DNA from: Mycobacterium sp. E2733
Lineage (GTDB): Bacteria > Actinomycetota > Actinomycetes > Mycobacteriales > Mycobacteriaceae
Assembly: GCF_001667585.1 (NCBI RefSeq)
Contig: NZ_LZJZ01000021.1
Coordinates: 1-64,000, forward strand
Direction of reading: 5' to 3'
Length of the DNA stretch: 64,000 bases
Shown: one piece after another, positions 1-10,544 of the stretch
Layout: each line of letters opens with the position of its first letter
Position numbering within the stretch: position 1 is the first letter of the stretch
The notes under the pieces: generated by a model
What the model was told of the DNA's origin: nothing
Databases searched by the model: none
The model's input: the letters and a program-made list of their open reading frames with translations, nothing else
Position numbers and translations under genes: made by a program

Positions 1-173
1 CCCATGGTGTCGTACGAGGTGGCCTGCGCCTGACCGCTCCAGCCCGAGCCGGCGATGTTCATCGAGGACGCCCACATCTTGCGAGCCTCGTCTTCAACCG
101 TCTGGGCGTGCACCTCGAAGCGGCCCGCCATGGCCCGCATTTCGTGCGGGTCAGTCATAAAACGTGTTGCCAT
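1..173 (-). CDS. esxM: EsxM-like WXG100 secreted protein (partial, cut by window start)
   Basis: The first 57 residues of a small Esx (WXG100) protein are visible, starting [20 protein letters not shown]. The WxG turn appears as W-S-G near residue 46. A good ribosome site (aaggag) sits about 8 bases before the ATG at 173. This matches the 'QILSS' Esx subfamily encoded in ESX-5 (EsxM in M. tuberculosis), which pairs with an EsxN-like partner and is exported by the ESX-5 machine. The partner should lie just beyond the left edge, along with espG5, eccD5, mycP5, eccE5 and eccA5 if the order is conserved. The subfamily has several near-identical paralogues, so the name rests on locus position. Confidence 0.9.
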   Translation of the reverse strand, partial: MATRFMTDPHEMRAMAGRFEVHAQTVEDEARKMWASSMNIAGSGWSGQAQATSYDTM

Positions 174-335
174 GTGGCTGTCTCCTTAATTCGTAGTACT
201 CAAATACTTGCTGTGTTTACGACGAATGGCCGGACCGGTCACGCGCTGGCGAACCGCCGAGCCGAATGCAAAAGGATGATCCCCCCTTCCCGTCAGCCGG
301 CGGCCACCGGTTGCTCTAACACGGTGAGACGGACG

Positions 336-359
336 TCAAACCCGAACTCCGGCGTTTGA
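336..359. terminator. hairpin between PE and esxM genes
   Basis: TCAAACCCG and CGGcGTTTGA pair around a 5-base loop (nine pairs with one bulged base). It lies in the 286-base spacer between the PE gene end and the esxM start. No T-run follows on the minus strand, so it may be an attenuator or processing site rather than a terminator. Nothing else is recognised in 174-459. Confidence 0.3.
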
Positions 360-459
360 GTTGTCCGGCCGTCAGCCCCCGAGATCATCGGTTGCAGGGC
401 GGTCAGGTGGGATTCCACGTCGACGACGTCCCGTCCCAGACCATCAACCGCCGACTCGA

Positions 460-759
460 TTAGCCCGTCTGAGCTGCGTTGATTGCCTCGGTCGCAGCGT
501 ACGAGCCAGAACTTGTCGACAGCGTGTTCACGAACGCCTCGTGAACGGCGGCGGCCTGGGCGCTAACCGCCTGGTACATCTGCGCGTGCGCCGCGAACTG
601 TGCAGCCGTCAGCGCCGACACCTCGTCGGCAGCAGCGGGCACCACCCCGGTGGTGGGGGCGGCGGCAGCCGCGTTCTGAGCGCTCAGCGTTGAGCCAATG
701 GCCTGCAAGTTTCCGGCCGCCGCAGCCAGAGCCTCGGGCTGTGTGGTCACGAACGACAT
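460..759 (-). CDS. PE family protein (PE19-like)
   Basis: A 99-residue PE protein consisting only of the PE domain (MSFVTTQPEALAAAAGNLQ...), the same length as M. tuberculosis PE19. The C-terminal helix ends with a type VII secretion signal of the YxxxD/E form (Y-A-A-T-E, near residue 87). PE proteins normally leave the cell as heterodimers with a PPE partner recognised by EspG5. Here the next gene downstream is esxM rather than a PPE, as in the M. tuberculosis PE19-esxM order. A strong Shine-Dalgarno (aggaggga) lies upstream of the ATG. It is about 70% identical by eye to the PE at 2491-2790, suggesting local duplication. Confidence 0.93.
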   Translation of the reverse strand: MSFVTTQPEALAAAAGNLQAIGSTLSAQNAAAAAPTTGVVPAAADEVSALTAAQFAAHAQMYQAVSAQAAAVHEAFVNTLSTSSGSYAATEAINAAQTG

Positions 760-1250
760 ACTTGGTTCCCTCCTAGTTCAATCCCCGACTCTGCAGAGAC
801 TAGATGACCGCGACCCCTGAAGCGCTTTCGGAAGCCGCCTGTTTGCAATTGTTCACTTGACGGTACGGCGAATTCATTTTCGGTAACGCCACAGTAACAG
901 CGCCTGACCTGGATCGCAGCACCTCGCAGTACGGTCACAGCAAACTGTGACAGACCCGGCAGGCAAAGTTGCTGGTAGTCATCTCCCAGCCGCCGCGGCA
1001 CCGCGGTTACTAATAAGATCTCGTTGCTCGCTAACTCCTTTCGCACGAGCGGCGACCGCCCAAACGATCCCCGACGCCAGGACTCCCTTGAAAGGGTTTT
1101 CAGTCCCTCGAGCGGGGGCCGTAGGTCCTTCGGCGGGGACGGACGCCGCGGTGAGCGGCGCCACGAGTCTGGCGGCGCCTCCACGCGCATTCGTTTGCTC
1201 ACCCTTTGGTGCCCGGTCGACGTGCGGCTACGCCATTCCACAGGGGGTGA
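760..1250. other. intergenic region upstream of PE-esxM
   Basis: A 491-base spacer between the PPE gene end and the PE start. Open frames here on both strands resemble nothing known and overlap each other, so no gene is called. It probably carries the promoter for PE-esxM. The only structure seen is a degenerate copy of the 21-bp phased repeat at 848-876. Confidence 0.6.
848..876. repeat. degenerate pair of the 21-bp phased repeat
   Basis: ATTGTTCA at 848-855 is followed exactly 21 bases later by CGAATTCA (869-876). The first matches the core (A)CTGTTCA of the arrays at 2917-2945 and 4591-4674. The second keeps only TTCA, so this pair is the weakest of the three. It lies about 90-115 bases upstream of the PE start at 759. 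Confidence 0.4.
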
Positions 1251-2483
1251 TCAGCCGGCGAAGGGGGGTCGGGCCATGACGGTGGGGCGGAATCCGTAGC
1301 GGGGTCCGGCGCCGGCGTGGGTGCCGGTGCCCATACCGGCCAGGGGCATGCCGCCGAGCAGGTTGCCCGGTCCCCCGGCCCCCTCGGGTGCCGCGCTGAT
1401 GGCGCTGACCGGGATCGCCGTGTGCCCCATCGGCGGGACGGCCGGACCCCCGGTCCAGGCCACCGGCACCGACAACTTGCCACCGATCGACGTGGCACCC
1501 GCACCGCCGATCGCGGCCGCCGGGTGCACCGCACCGGCCCCACCACCGAGCAGACCACCCAGGCCACCCAGGCCCGGCAGCGCCTTGGCCGCCGCCGGAG
1601 CCGCACCACCGATCGCACCCACCGACTTGGCGATCTGCACGAAGTTGTTGCCCATACCAATACTGAAGTACGGCAAACCCTCGGTGTTATAGAACAAGCT
1701 CGCGAACGGGCTGTAGCCGTTCACGGCCGTCCCCAGGTTGTTCGGCAAGACGGACTGGCCGGTCAGCAGGAACCAGATCTCGCTGAACGGATCCGTCGCC
1801 TGAGTCGACTGGGTCAGGAGCTTCGGGGCCGCAGTGGTGGTCGGCTGCGCCAGGCTTGACAGCGTCTTGGACACAGTGTTGGAGGCGTTGCCGGCCGTGG
1901 TGTTGGTCGCCGCGTTGGCGACCGTGGCACTTTGGGTGGCGGTGCCGGATTCGTTGGAGATCTTGGGCGCCGCGCTGAACTGCGTCATCTTGGTCGCCGT
2001 CGATGTCTGACCCGCATAGCTGTACATCGCGGCAGCATCCTGCGCCCAGAATTGGCCGTACTGGGCCTCCAGCTGGGCGATCAACGGGGTGTTCTGCCCC
2101 AGGACGTTGGTCGCCTGCAGCTGCATGGACTCGGCCCGGTTGGCCGCGATCAACGGCGGGGGCACCGACGAGGCCAGCGCGGTCTCGTAGGCCGCCGCGG
2201 CCGCGCGCGCCTGGGCGGCCGCCTCCTCCGCCTGCGCGGCCGTCGTCGTCATCCAGGTCACGTACGGCTGCACCGCCGCCGCCATTGTCGCCGACGCCGT
2301 ACCCAGCCACTCCTCGCTGCTCAGCGCGGTGATCACCTTGTCATAGCTCAACGCCGTCGCATTGAGCTCGGCAGCCAGCGCACTCCACGCAGAGGCCGCC
2401 GCCATCAACGATCCCGACCCGGGACCCGAATAAATCCGAGCCGAATTGAACTCCGGCGGAAACGCCCCAAAATCCAACACCAT
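1251..2483 (-). CDS. PPE family protein, SVP subfamily (PPE26/27-like)
   Basis: A 410-residue PPE protein starting MVLDFGAFPPEFNS, with the conserved N-terminal PPE domain of about 180 residues, including the [12 protein letters not shown] stretch near residue 130. The C-terminal half carries the SVP-subfamily motif L-S-V-P-x-x-W near residue 337 and ends ARPPFAG, as usual for this subfamily. The start lies 7 bases after the stop of the PE gene at 2491, with the ribosome site (aaggag) overlapping that stop. The two genes are therefore a classic translationally coupled PE-PPE pair whose products should dimerise and be exported by ESX-5. M. tuberculosis has two tandem PPE genes (PPE26, PPE27) at this spot and this window only one. 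Confidence 0.93.
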   Translation of the reverse strand: MVLDFGAFPPEFNSARIYSGPGSGSLMAAASAWSALAAELNATALSYDKVITALSSEEWLGTASATMAAAVQPYVTWMTTTAAQAEEAAAQARAAAAAYETALASSVPPPLIAANRAESMQLQATNVLGQNTPLIAQLEAQYGQFWAQDAAAMYSYAGQTSTATKMTQFSAAPKISNESGTATQSATVANAATNTTAGNASNTVSKTLSSLAQPTTTAAPKLLTQSTQATDPFSEIWFLLTGQSVLPNNLGTAVNGYSPFASLFYNTEGLPYFSIGMGNNFVQIAKSVGAIGGAAPAAAKALPGLGGLGGLLGGGAGAVHPAAAIGGAGATSIGGKLSVPVAWTGGPAVPPMGHTAIPVSAISAAPEGAGGPGNLLGGMPLAGMGTGTHAGAGPRYGFRPTVMARPPFAG

Positions 2484-2490
2484 TGACTCC

Positions 2491-2790
2491 TTAACCCGTC
2501 GCGGCCGCGTTGGCCGCCTCAGTCACCGCGTAGGACCCCGAGCTCATCCTCAGGGTGTTGACGAACATCTCGTGAATCGCCGTAGCCCGGGCGCTCACAG
2601 CCTGATACATCTGCGCGTGCGCAGAGAACTGCGCCGCCGTCAGCGCTGACACTTCGTCAGCGGCGGCCGGCGCCACCCCCGTCGTTGGGGCCGCCACCGC
2701 TGCATTCTGCGCGCTCAATGTCGAACCAATGCTTTGCAGACCGCCCGCCGCCGCGGCCAACGCCTCCGGTTGCGTCGTGACAAACGACAT
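2491..2790 (-). CDS. PE family protein (PE18-like)
   Basis: A 99-residue PE-domain-only protein (MSFVTTQPEALAAAAGGLQ...) with a terminal Y-A-V-T-E secretion signal. The ATG at 2790 is preferred to an in-frame TTG one codon upstream, because the purine-rich ribosome site (ggggaggg) is correctly spaced from it. It is the first gene of a PE-PPE pair with the gene at 1251-2483 and is expected to form a four-helix heterodimer with that PPE. Its position after a PPE25-like gene matches PE18 in the ESX-5 locus. Confidence 0.93.
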   Translation of the reverse strand: MSFVTTQPEALAAAAGGLQSIGSTLSAQNAAVAAPTTGVAPAAADEVSALTAAQFSAHAQMYQAVSARATAIHEMFVNTLRMSSGSYAVTEAANAAATG

Positions 2791-2916
2791 CAAATTCCCT
2801 CCCCTGGTCTCTAGGCCCGCTGGCCTTCGAGGAACGGTTTGCCGGTGGGCGTACCGCAGGCATGGCTTGCTGGTGAGATTAATGGGGTCACGCGGTGCCT
2901 CGCCTCCCTAGTGCCG

Positions 2917-2945
2917 ACTGTTCATTCATGTACAACTTCCGTTCA
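2917..2945. repeat. two-copy 21-bp phased repeat
   Basis: ACTGTTCA (2917-2924) and TCCGTTCA (2938-2945) are spaced exactly 21 bases apart, the same core and period as the four-copy array at 4591-4674. They lie between the PPE stop at 2958 and the PE start at 2790, so upstream of the PE-PPE pair. Confidence 0.55.
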
Positions 2946-2957
2946 CCTGGGCTTTCC

Positions 2958-4223
2958 TTATCCGGCCGATGGTGGGCGGGTGAGGACGCTGTAGCGGAAG
3001 CCGTATTTGTGCGAGTAGCCCGCGGTGGCGCTGCGTCGGCCGAGGGCGCCGGTGGGCATGCCGCGCAGCAGGGCGTTGCCCGGCGGGGCGCCGGCCCCGG
3101 CGGTCTGCACGGGAACGGCCTCGGCCTCGGCGGCGTTGGCCGGGCTGACCGCGGAGGTCAGCGTGGCCCACTGCTGGGGAACCGACAACGCCCCCACGTG
3201 GGTGGCCTGCCCGGCACTGGCCGCAACGGCGCCACCCCCGACGTTGCCCAGGTTGCCCAGGCCCAACTGGGCGAACTGCGGCGTCGGGAACCAGGCACCG
3301 CCGGCACCGGCGGTGCTACCACCGGGACCAAAGGTCAACTGCTGGGCGATCGAGGAACTGAACTGCGCCAGACCATTCGAGAAATACCCCAGACCCGACG
3401 TTTGTTTGAGGATCACCGTGTACAACGTGGGGTTGAGCCCCAGGTAGTTGTTGGTCGGGGTGGGCAACCCGCTCTGCGAGAAGTTCTGAAGCGCACTGGT
3501 GAGCCAGGTAAACGGCCCCGGCTGCGTCGCGGCCGTGGTGGTCACCTGCTGGGTCGCCACCTGGGGCGCCGCAGCGGTCATCAACTGTGTGCTCGCCAGT
3601 TGTGAGGAGGTCGAGGCCACGGTCTGGGCGGTGTTGCCCGCCGGCTGCTGGGCGGCCTGAGTCAACGCCAACGCCTGATCGGCCATCCCATCGGGGGTGG
3701 TGGTATTCGGCGGGGCAGCAAACGGGGCCAACGCCGACGCCGTCGCCGAAGCCGCCGCATACCCATACATCGCCGCCGCGTCCTGCGCCCACATCTCCAT
3801 GTACTGCGCCTCGGTCGCCATGATCGCCGGCGTGTTCTGCCCAAAGAAATTCGTCGCGACCAACGTCGCCAACAACACCCGATTCGCCGCAATCACCGGC
3901 GGCGGCACCGTCATCGCAAACGCCGCCTCAAAAGCCGCCGCCGCCGCCCGACCCTGACTGGCCGTGTCCTCAGCCAACCCCGCCACCGCACCAAGCCAAC
4001 TCACATACGGCAACACCGCCGACACCATCGACGACGCCGCCGGACCCACCCACGGCCCCGCCGTCAACTCCGAAACCACCGAGCCATACCCACTCGCCGC
4101 CGCCCCCACCTCCGCGGCAATCTCATCCCAAGCCGCCGCCGCAGCCATCAACGGCCCCGAACCCGGACCCGCATACATCCGACCGGAATTAACCTCCGGC
4201 GGTAACGCCCCGAAGTCAAACAC
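2958..4223 (-). CDS. PPE family protein, SVP subfamily (PPE25-like)
   Basis: A 421-residue PPE protein beginning (GTG start) [16 protein letters not shown], with a full N-terminal PPE domain ([10 protein letters not shown] near residue 60, [12 protein letters not shown] near 142). The C-terminal region has the SVP motif (ALSVPQQW near residue 350) and ends LTRPPSAG. The ribosome site aggag lies 7 bases before the GTG. It is the first PPE of the ESX-5 cluster on this strand and the positional match of PPE25. Its PE partner is probably the gene at 2491-2790, which lies downstream with 167 bases between them. Confidence 0.92.
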   Translation of the reverse strand: MFDFGALPPEVNSGRMYAGPGSGPLMAAAAAWDEIAAEVGAAASGYGSVVSELTAGPWVGPAASSMVSAVLPYVSWLGAVAGLAEDTASQGRAAAAAFEAAFAMTVPPPVIAANRVLLATLVATNFFGQNTPAIMATEAQYMEMWAQDAAAMYGYAAASATASALAPFAAPPNTTTPDGMADQALALTQAAQQPAGNTAQTVASTSSQLASTQLMTAAAPQVATQQVTTTAATQPGPFTWLTSALQNFSQSGLPTPTNNYLGLNPTLYTVILKQTSGLGYFSNGLAQFSSSIAQQLTFGPGGSTAGAGGAWFPTPQFAQLGLGNLGNVGGGAVAASAGQATHVGALSVPQQWATLTSAVSPANAAEAEAVPVQTAGAGAPPGNALLRGMPTGALGRRSATAGYSHKYGFRYSVLTRPPSAG

Positions 4224-4507
4224 CTGTTCTCCTCAGTTGGCCGCGATCGCTGGCGATCGCGGCAGTCGCATCGGATCAGTGGTGGCCGTGGTCACGGCTT
4301 CGTAAGCAATTGCCACCCGTAGGTAGCTGAGCGCCCGGAATCACCGACTCAGACCTCTCGGTCTGCCACCCCAGTCGGCGGGCTGGCCGGTGCATCCTGC
4401 CGATCCCGTGCCCGACGCCCAAATGTGGTCTCGCACCACACTTCTCAGACGTCCGGTCAGGAACAACGTGCACCTTTAGCCTCGATTGATCCCCTGCTGT
4501 CAGCAAC

Positions 4508-4545
4508 CGAGCGACAGTTCACGGTCTTCTCCGAACTGTCGCTCG
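4508..4545. repeat. 13-bp perfect inverted repeat
   Basis: CGAGCGACAGTTC (4508-4520) and GAACTGTCGCTCG (4533-4545) are exact reverse complements separated by 12 bases. There is no T-run on either side, so this is more likely a protein-binding site or RNA hairpin of the PPE leader than a terminator. Confidence 0.6.
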
Positions 4546-4590
4546 TCCATGAGATTAGTTCGTTATCGTGGGCGCGCCGATACGCGACGC

Positions 4591-4674
4591 CAACTGTTCA
4601 TTCCACGCCAGCCACTGTTCACTCCCCGTCGACTGCCGTTCATTTCTGGCAACTGATTGTTCATCCGGGGTTTG
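4591..4674. repeat. four tandem 21-bp repeats, core CTGTTCA
   Basis: Cores ACTGTTCA (4593), ACTGTTCA (4614), GCCGTTCA (4635) and ATTGTTCA (4656) occur at exactly 21-base steps, usually followed by YTYC. Twenty-one bases are two helical turns, so the cores face the same side of the DNA. Related pairs occur at 2917-2945 and 848-876. The period also equals seven codons. Confidence 0.65.
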
Positions 4675-4727
4675 CCAAAAATGCGGTTCGGCGCCCAGTT
4701 CGCCGGGCGCAGTGGAGCGTTGGGGCG

Positions 4728-6365
<1,638 letters not shown>

Positions 6366-6374
6366 CATCCCGTC

Positions 6375-9300
6375 TTACTTCCGCAACTCCGTCGCCGCCA
6401 CCTGTACGAACACGCCGGTGTCCTCTGCCATCAGCAGGCCTCGACCGCGGGGCAGCGGGCCGCCCTTCATCTTTCCGCGGATGAATCCCTCGTCCGGGTC
6501 GGCGTCCATCACCAGCAACGGAGCGTTTGCCTGGGCCAGGGCCCGCAACATCGGGTCGCTGCCCGCCGAAGACCAACCGCCGAAGGTGCGCGTGACGATG
6601 ACGTGCAACCCGACGTCGGCCGCCCGCGTCACCCATGGCGCGGCCTTGTGCAGCGGTGAATCGAAACCGGCCGGCAGCTGCTGGATGTCGTCGACGATCA
6701 GGAAGATCTCCGGACCGCTCCACCACGACCGCGACAACAACTCTTCCGCGGACAGGCCGGGCGGCGGTTCGCGTCCGGCCAGGACCGCGGCCAGCTCGCC
6801 CATCATCGCCTGGACGCCGTCGAGGTTGTACGCGAACTTCTCGACGTAGTCCGAACCCAGTGCGGTCAGCAGCTGACGTCGTGGGTCCACCAGCCACACC
6901 TGTGCCGACGGCTGGCCGGCCGGAGGCGTGGGTGCGCTGCTGGCTCCCGGCGCGTACAGCCGGCCGATCTCCGACATGATGGTCGCCAGCGTGGTGGTAC
7001 GCCCACATTCGCGCCGACCCGTCACCATCAGGTGCGCATTCTCGGCGAAGTTGAGGTAGACCGGCGACAGATCCAATTCGGAGATGGCCCAGGCGATTCC
7101 GCCCGCGCCGACCCCTTGGCGGGTGTCCCGTGCGGCCAGCTCCCGCAGTTGCTCCACATCGAAGCGGGCGGGGAGCCGGCGCACCGGCGGGGCCTGACCG
7201 CTCGTGAGGCGAATGACCGCGTCGATGACGCTGCCGGACTCGAACACATAGTCAGGCGTGGTGGCGAGCGCGGGCCGGGCCACCAACGTGTGCAGACCGG
7301 CCTGCGGGTCGGAGTCCAGTCGGACGTAGTTGACCGCAACCATGCCGCGGCCCGGCTTGACCGGAACGTCCTTGGCGAACCGGGACCGCACCAGCTTGGC
7401 GTCTTCCACGGCCGCCAGCCGCAATTCCACCCGGGAGCCGAAACCGCTGCGCACCGGGGGCCGCAGCTCGGATTCGCGGTCCGCGGTGACTATCACGTGG
7501 ACTCCGAACGAGGGGCCCTGGTTGATGATCAGGTTGACCTGCTCGATCAGCACCTCGTTCTCTTCGGCCAACGCCCGGTAGTTGTCGACCACCAGGTAGA
7601 CGTCACCGAACCCGTCGTTGGGGACGGGGCCGGGCTCACCGCCGAACTTGCGGCGCCGGAACACCTCCATCGAGGCGATGCCGTACTCGAGGAAGGTGCG
7701 CTTGCGATCGCGCACCAACGCCAGCAGTTCGGCCACCGTGCGGCGCACGCCGTACGGATCCGTCGGACCGGCCACCTCACCCACGTGCGGCAGCCGGGCG
7801 ACGGTGGTCAACGCGGTGCTGCTGTAGGCCAGGCAGTAGAACTGGACCTGCTCGGGGGTGTGGGTCAGCGCGGCCGAGCAGATCAGGGTCTGCAGGGCCG
7901 TGGTCTTGCCCGAACCGCCGGCGCCCAGGATGAGGACGTTTGCGCCCGGACCCGAGGTGTCGACCGTCCACGGCGGCTGGTCGTGCTTGAACGGACGGTC
8001 GATGATCCCGATCGGGAAGACCAGATCGCGCGCCGTGCCGTAGTTCTCCTGCCACGGGTGGCCGAGGAACCGGTTGACCAATTCGTCGATGGGGACGGGC
8101 TGGTTGAGCGGCGGTTGCCACAACCGGTACGGCTCGAAGTCGATCTTGCGCAGCTGATCGATGATGACCGTGCCGACCTTCGGCACCCGGATGCCCTCGA
8201 CGTCGTCGTCGTCGCGCGGCAGACCGTCGGCTTCAAGCGTCTCGCCGTTCGTGATCGCGGCCGGGGTGAGGTCCGGCCCGCCCACGCTCACCTCGAGCGG
8301 GGTGAACGAGTTGGTGAACAGTTGCGGGCGAACGTAATCGATGCTGTGCACCAACGCAGGCGCTTCCTCACCGTCGTCGGTGAGGCCGCGGGGGAAGTAG
8401 TCCCGCCACAGGAACTCGGCCTGGAACCGGACGATGTCTTCCAGGCTGCGCCGGAAGTAGCCCAGACCGGCCTGCGCCGGCAGGTTCACGGCGTTCGGCA
8501 CACCGGCCGCCTGCGCCGCACCGGCGGTACGCGCTTTCAGCACCAGCCGGTAACCCATGTTCTCCATGAGCTTTTCGGCGCGGCTTTCGATGGTTTGCGA
8601 CGCCATCATCAGGTGGATCCAATAGGCGCGGCCCTGCCGGCCGATCGAGTCGAGCACGTCGACCGCCGTCGGCATGATGCGGAACCACTCGTAGAACTCG
8701 TCGATGACCACCACGAGCATCGGCAGCGGCGCCATGTCCTGGCCCCGCGCCCGCATCCTGAGACGGACCGAGTTGTATTCCTTGGCGTCGTCGACACCGG
8801 CGCTGTCGCAGATCGCCTTGCGCCGGGCGATCTCGCCCCACAGGGCGTCCAGGAAGCGCTCCATGAGCGCCTGGTCCTCTTCCAGGTCGGTGATGATCCG
8901 CGACACGTGCGGCACCCCGGCGAACGGCTTGACCGCCGACCCACCCTTGAGGTCGGCCAGCACGAACTGCAGCTCTTCCGGCGGGTGGCTGAGCATCAGC
9001 GACTCGATCACGGTTCGCACCAGGGTCGATTTACCGGAACCGGTCGTACCGGACATGACGCCGTGCGGGCCGTCACCGCCCTCGTCGAGAGACTTCATGT
9101 CCAAGAACAGCAGCTCGCCGTTGTCGGAACGGACACCGAACGGCGCCCGCAACCGCGAACGGCCCATCGAGTCGTTACGGCTGCCCCACAAGGACTCGAA
9201 GTCGATGTGGCCCGGATCGTCGATCCCGTAGTAGGACATGATGTCTCGGGCGCCGATGTGGGCCACCCGCTGGCCGATCTCCTCGTATGCCTCGGCGAGC

Positions 9301-10544
9301 CGCCAGCGAGCCAGCGCCTGGGCGAATTCCTCCGCCTCCGCGATGCTGATGTGGTCGGTGAGGGCGAAGAACCACGGCTTCTCGTCGATCACCATCCAGG
9401 TGTCACGGTCGCGCGGCAGCGCCTCGATCACGCCCTTGTCGTCGAACCGCAAGGTGCGCTCGGGAACCGACGTCCACATCGAGGCGCCGGTCAGGTCGAA
9501 GAACGTCACCCCGTCGACGCCTTCGGAGCTGATCACGTACTCCCACTGGGGGTCGACGACGTCGGCGACGATCACCGTGTGGGGCGTCGGAGTCTGCGCC
9601 GACGAACTCGCGTGCCGGGGCGTGAAAGAGCCACGGCCGGCGAACAATTCGGCCTGCTCGGCGGCGAACTCACGCACCGAGCTGTAGACCATCCGCGCGT
9701 TCCCCGCGGCGTCCTGACGCCGCGGGTCGCCGAAGTGCGGAAGCCACTTCACCCAGTCCCACTCGTCCAGGTCCGAGCTGACGACGACCATCTGCACGTG
9801 GTCCGGGCCATGCGAGAACGCCAGCTGACAGATGATCGCCCGCATCAGTCCCAGGACCTGCTCCCGCTCCCCGTCGAGCGAATACCAGGGTTCGACCAGC
9901 AGCGAGATCATCTTGGGCAGGTTGTAGACGACGCTTTGGTAGCGCCCGAATTCCTGCAGCGCCTTACCGGTCACCGGCTCCAGCTCGATGTCGGTCGGCA
10001 TGTTCTGAGGCTCACCCCAGGTCACCTCGGGTCGGGTCATGCCGACGCCGACTCGCACCACGCCGAAGTTGAGGTCCTTGCCGTCGGGCTTGCGCTCCCA
10101 CATCCGCGACGACCCCACCGCCGCGGACAGCGTGGTGGGCGCCGGGTGGAACCACCGGTAGTTGGCGTCCATGCTGTCGGCCGACTCGTGGGCGGTCTCG
10201 CGCAGCATGTCCAGCATCAGCATGAACTGGGCGCGCATCGCGTCCAGCTTGGGCCGGCTCATCTGCTGCTGGCCGCCGAAGCGGCCGCCGAACATCATCA
10301 TCGCGACACCACCGATCATGAAGATCGGGAAGATGGCGCCCGCGCCACCGAACACGCGCGAGCCGCTGCCAAAGACCATTGCGACCATGCCGATCAGCAG
10401 GCCGATCACCAGTACGCCGACGATGATCAGCCACACGGGCTTGCCCTCCGGCGGCGGAATGCTCAAGGGCGTCGGAAGGACGATGTTCTCCGGCTTGATG
10501 ACCGGAGGCTTCTCCGGTGTCGGCCGCGCAAACCCGCGTTTCAC
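6375..10544 (-). CDS. eccC5: ESX-5 type VII secretion ATPase EccC5
   Basis: A 1389-residue membrane ATPase, close to the roughly 1391 residues of M. tuberculosis EccC5, and matching it closely from the first residues (MKRGFARPTPEKPPVIKPEN). Two membrane segments (about 37-59 and 68-87) precede three FtsK/SpoIIIE-type ATPase domains. The Walker A motifs are GTTGSGKST (about 497), GAGGSGKTT (about 872) and a third, GRRECGRTT (about 1176), lacking the Lys. It drives export of Esx, PE and PPE proteins and recognises their C-terminal signals. The GTG start overlaps the eccB5 stop by 3 bases, so the two are translationally coupled. Confidence 0.97.
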   Translation of the reverse strand: MKRGFARPTPEKPPVIKPENIVLPTPLSIPPPEGKPVWLIIVGVLVIGLLIGMVAMVFGSGSRVFGGAGAIFPIFMIGGVAMMMFGGRFGGQQQMSRPKLDAMRAQFMLMLDMLRETAHESADSMDANYRWFHPAPTTLSAAVGSSRMWERKPDGKDLNFGVVRVGVGMTRPEVTWGEPQNMPTDIELEPVTGKALQEFGRYQSVVYNLPKMISLLVEPWYSLDGEREQVLGLMRAIICQLAFSHGPDHVQMVVVSSDLDEWDWVKWLPHFGDPRRQDAAGNARMVYSSVREFAAEQAELFAGRGSFTPRHASSSAQTPTPHTVIVADVVDPQWEYVISSEGVDGVTFFDLTGASMWTSVPERTLRFDDKGVIEALPRDRDTWMVIDEKPWFFALTDHISIAEAEEFAQALARWRLAEAYEEIGQRVAHIGARDIMSYYGIDDPGHIDFESLWGSRNDSMGRSRLRAPFGVRSDNGELLFLDMKSLDEGGDGPHGVMSGTTGSGKSTLVRTVIESLMLSHPPEELQFVLADLKGGSAVKPFAGVPHVSRIITDLEEDQALMERFLDALWGEIARRKAICDSAGVDDAKEYNSVRLRMRARGQDMAPLPMLVVVIDEFYEWFRIMPTAVDVLDSIGRQGRAYWIHLMMASQTIESRAEKLMENMGYRLVLKARTAGAAQAAGVPNAVNLPAQAGLGYFRRSLEDIVRFQAEFLWRDYFPRGLTDDGEEAPALVHSIDYVRPQLFTNSFTPLEVSVGGPDLTPAAITNGETLEADGLPRDDDDVEGIRVPKVGTVIIDQLRKIDFEPYRLWQPPLNQPVPIDELVNRFLGHPWQENYGTARDLVFPIGIIDRPFKHDQPPWTVDTSGPGANVLILGAGGSGKTTALQTLICSAALTHTPEQVQFYCLAYSSTALTTVARLPHVGEVAGPTDPYGVRRTVAELLALVRDRKRTFLEYGIASMEVFRRRKFGGEPGPVPNDGFGDVYLVVDNYRALAEENEVLIEQVNLIINQGPSFGVHVIVTADRESELRPPVRSGFGSRVELRLAAVEDAKLVRSRFAKDVPVKPGRGMVAVNYVRLDSDPQAGLHTLVARPALATTPDYVFESGSVIDAVIRLTSGQAPPVRRLPARFDVEQLRELAARDTRQGVGAGGIAWAISELDLSPVYLNFAENAHLMVTGRRECGRTTTLATIMSEIGRLYAPGASSAPTPPAGQPSAQVWLVDPRRQLLTALGSDYVEKFAYNLDGVQAMMGELAAVLAGREPPPGLSAEELLSRSWWSGPEIFLIVDDIQQLPAGFDSPLHKAAPWVTRAADVGLHVIVTRTFGGWSSAGSDPMLRALAQANAPLLVMDADPDEGFIRGKMKGGPLPRGRGLLMAEDTGVFVQVAATELRK

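Larger units (their letters stand above)
4224..4727. other. intergenic region between ferredoxin and PPE genes
   Basis: A 504-base spacer that contains a 13-bp perfect inverted repeat (4508-4545) and a four-copy 21-bp direct repeat (4591-4674), both described separately. A minus-strand open frame through the repeats would encode heptads of the type (N/D/S)-E-Q. It has no ribosome site and overlaps the ferredoxin gene, so it is not called. The promoter for the PPE-PE-PPE genes should be here. Confidence 0.7.

Noticed and set aside
747..1241. Minus-strand open frame in the spacer before PE
   Set aside because: Arg/Ser-rich translation with no recognisable family, competing frames on the other strand, and overlap with the PE start region.
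4591..4674. The 21-bp array as a CRISPR
   Set aside because: Repeats are too short and imperfect, there are no unique spacers, and no cas genes are in the window.
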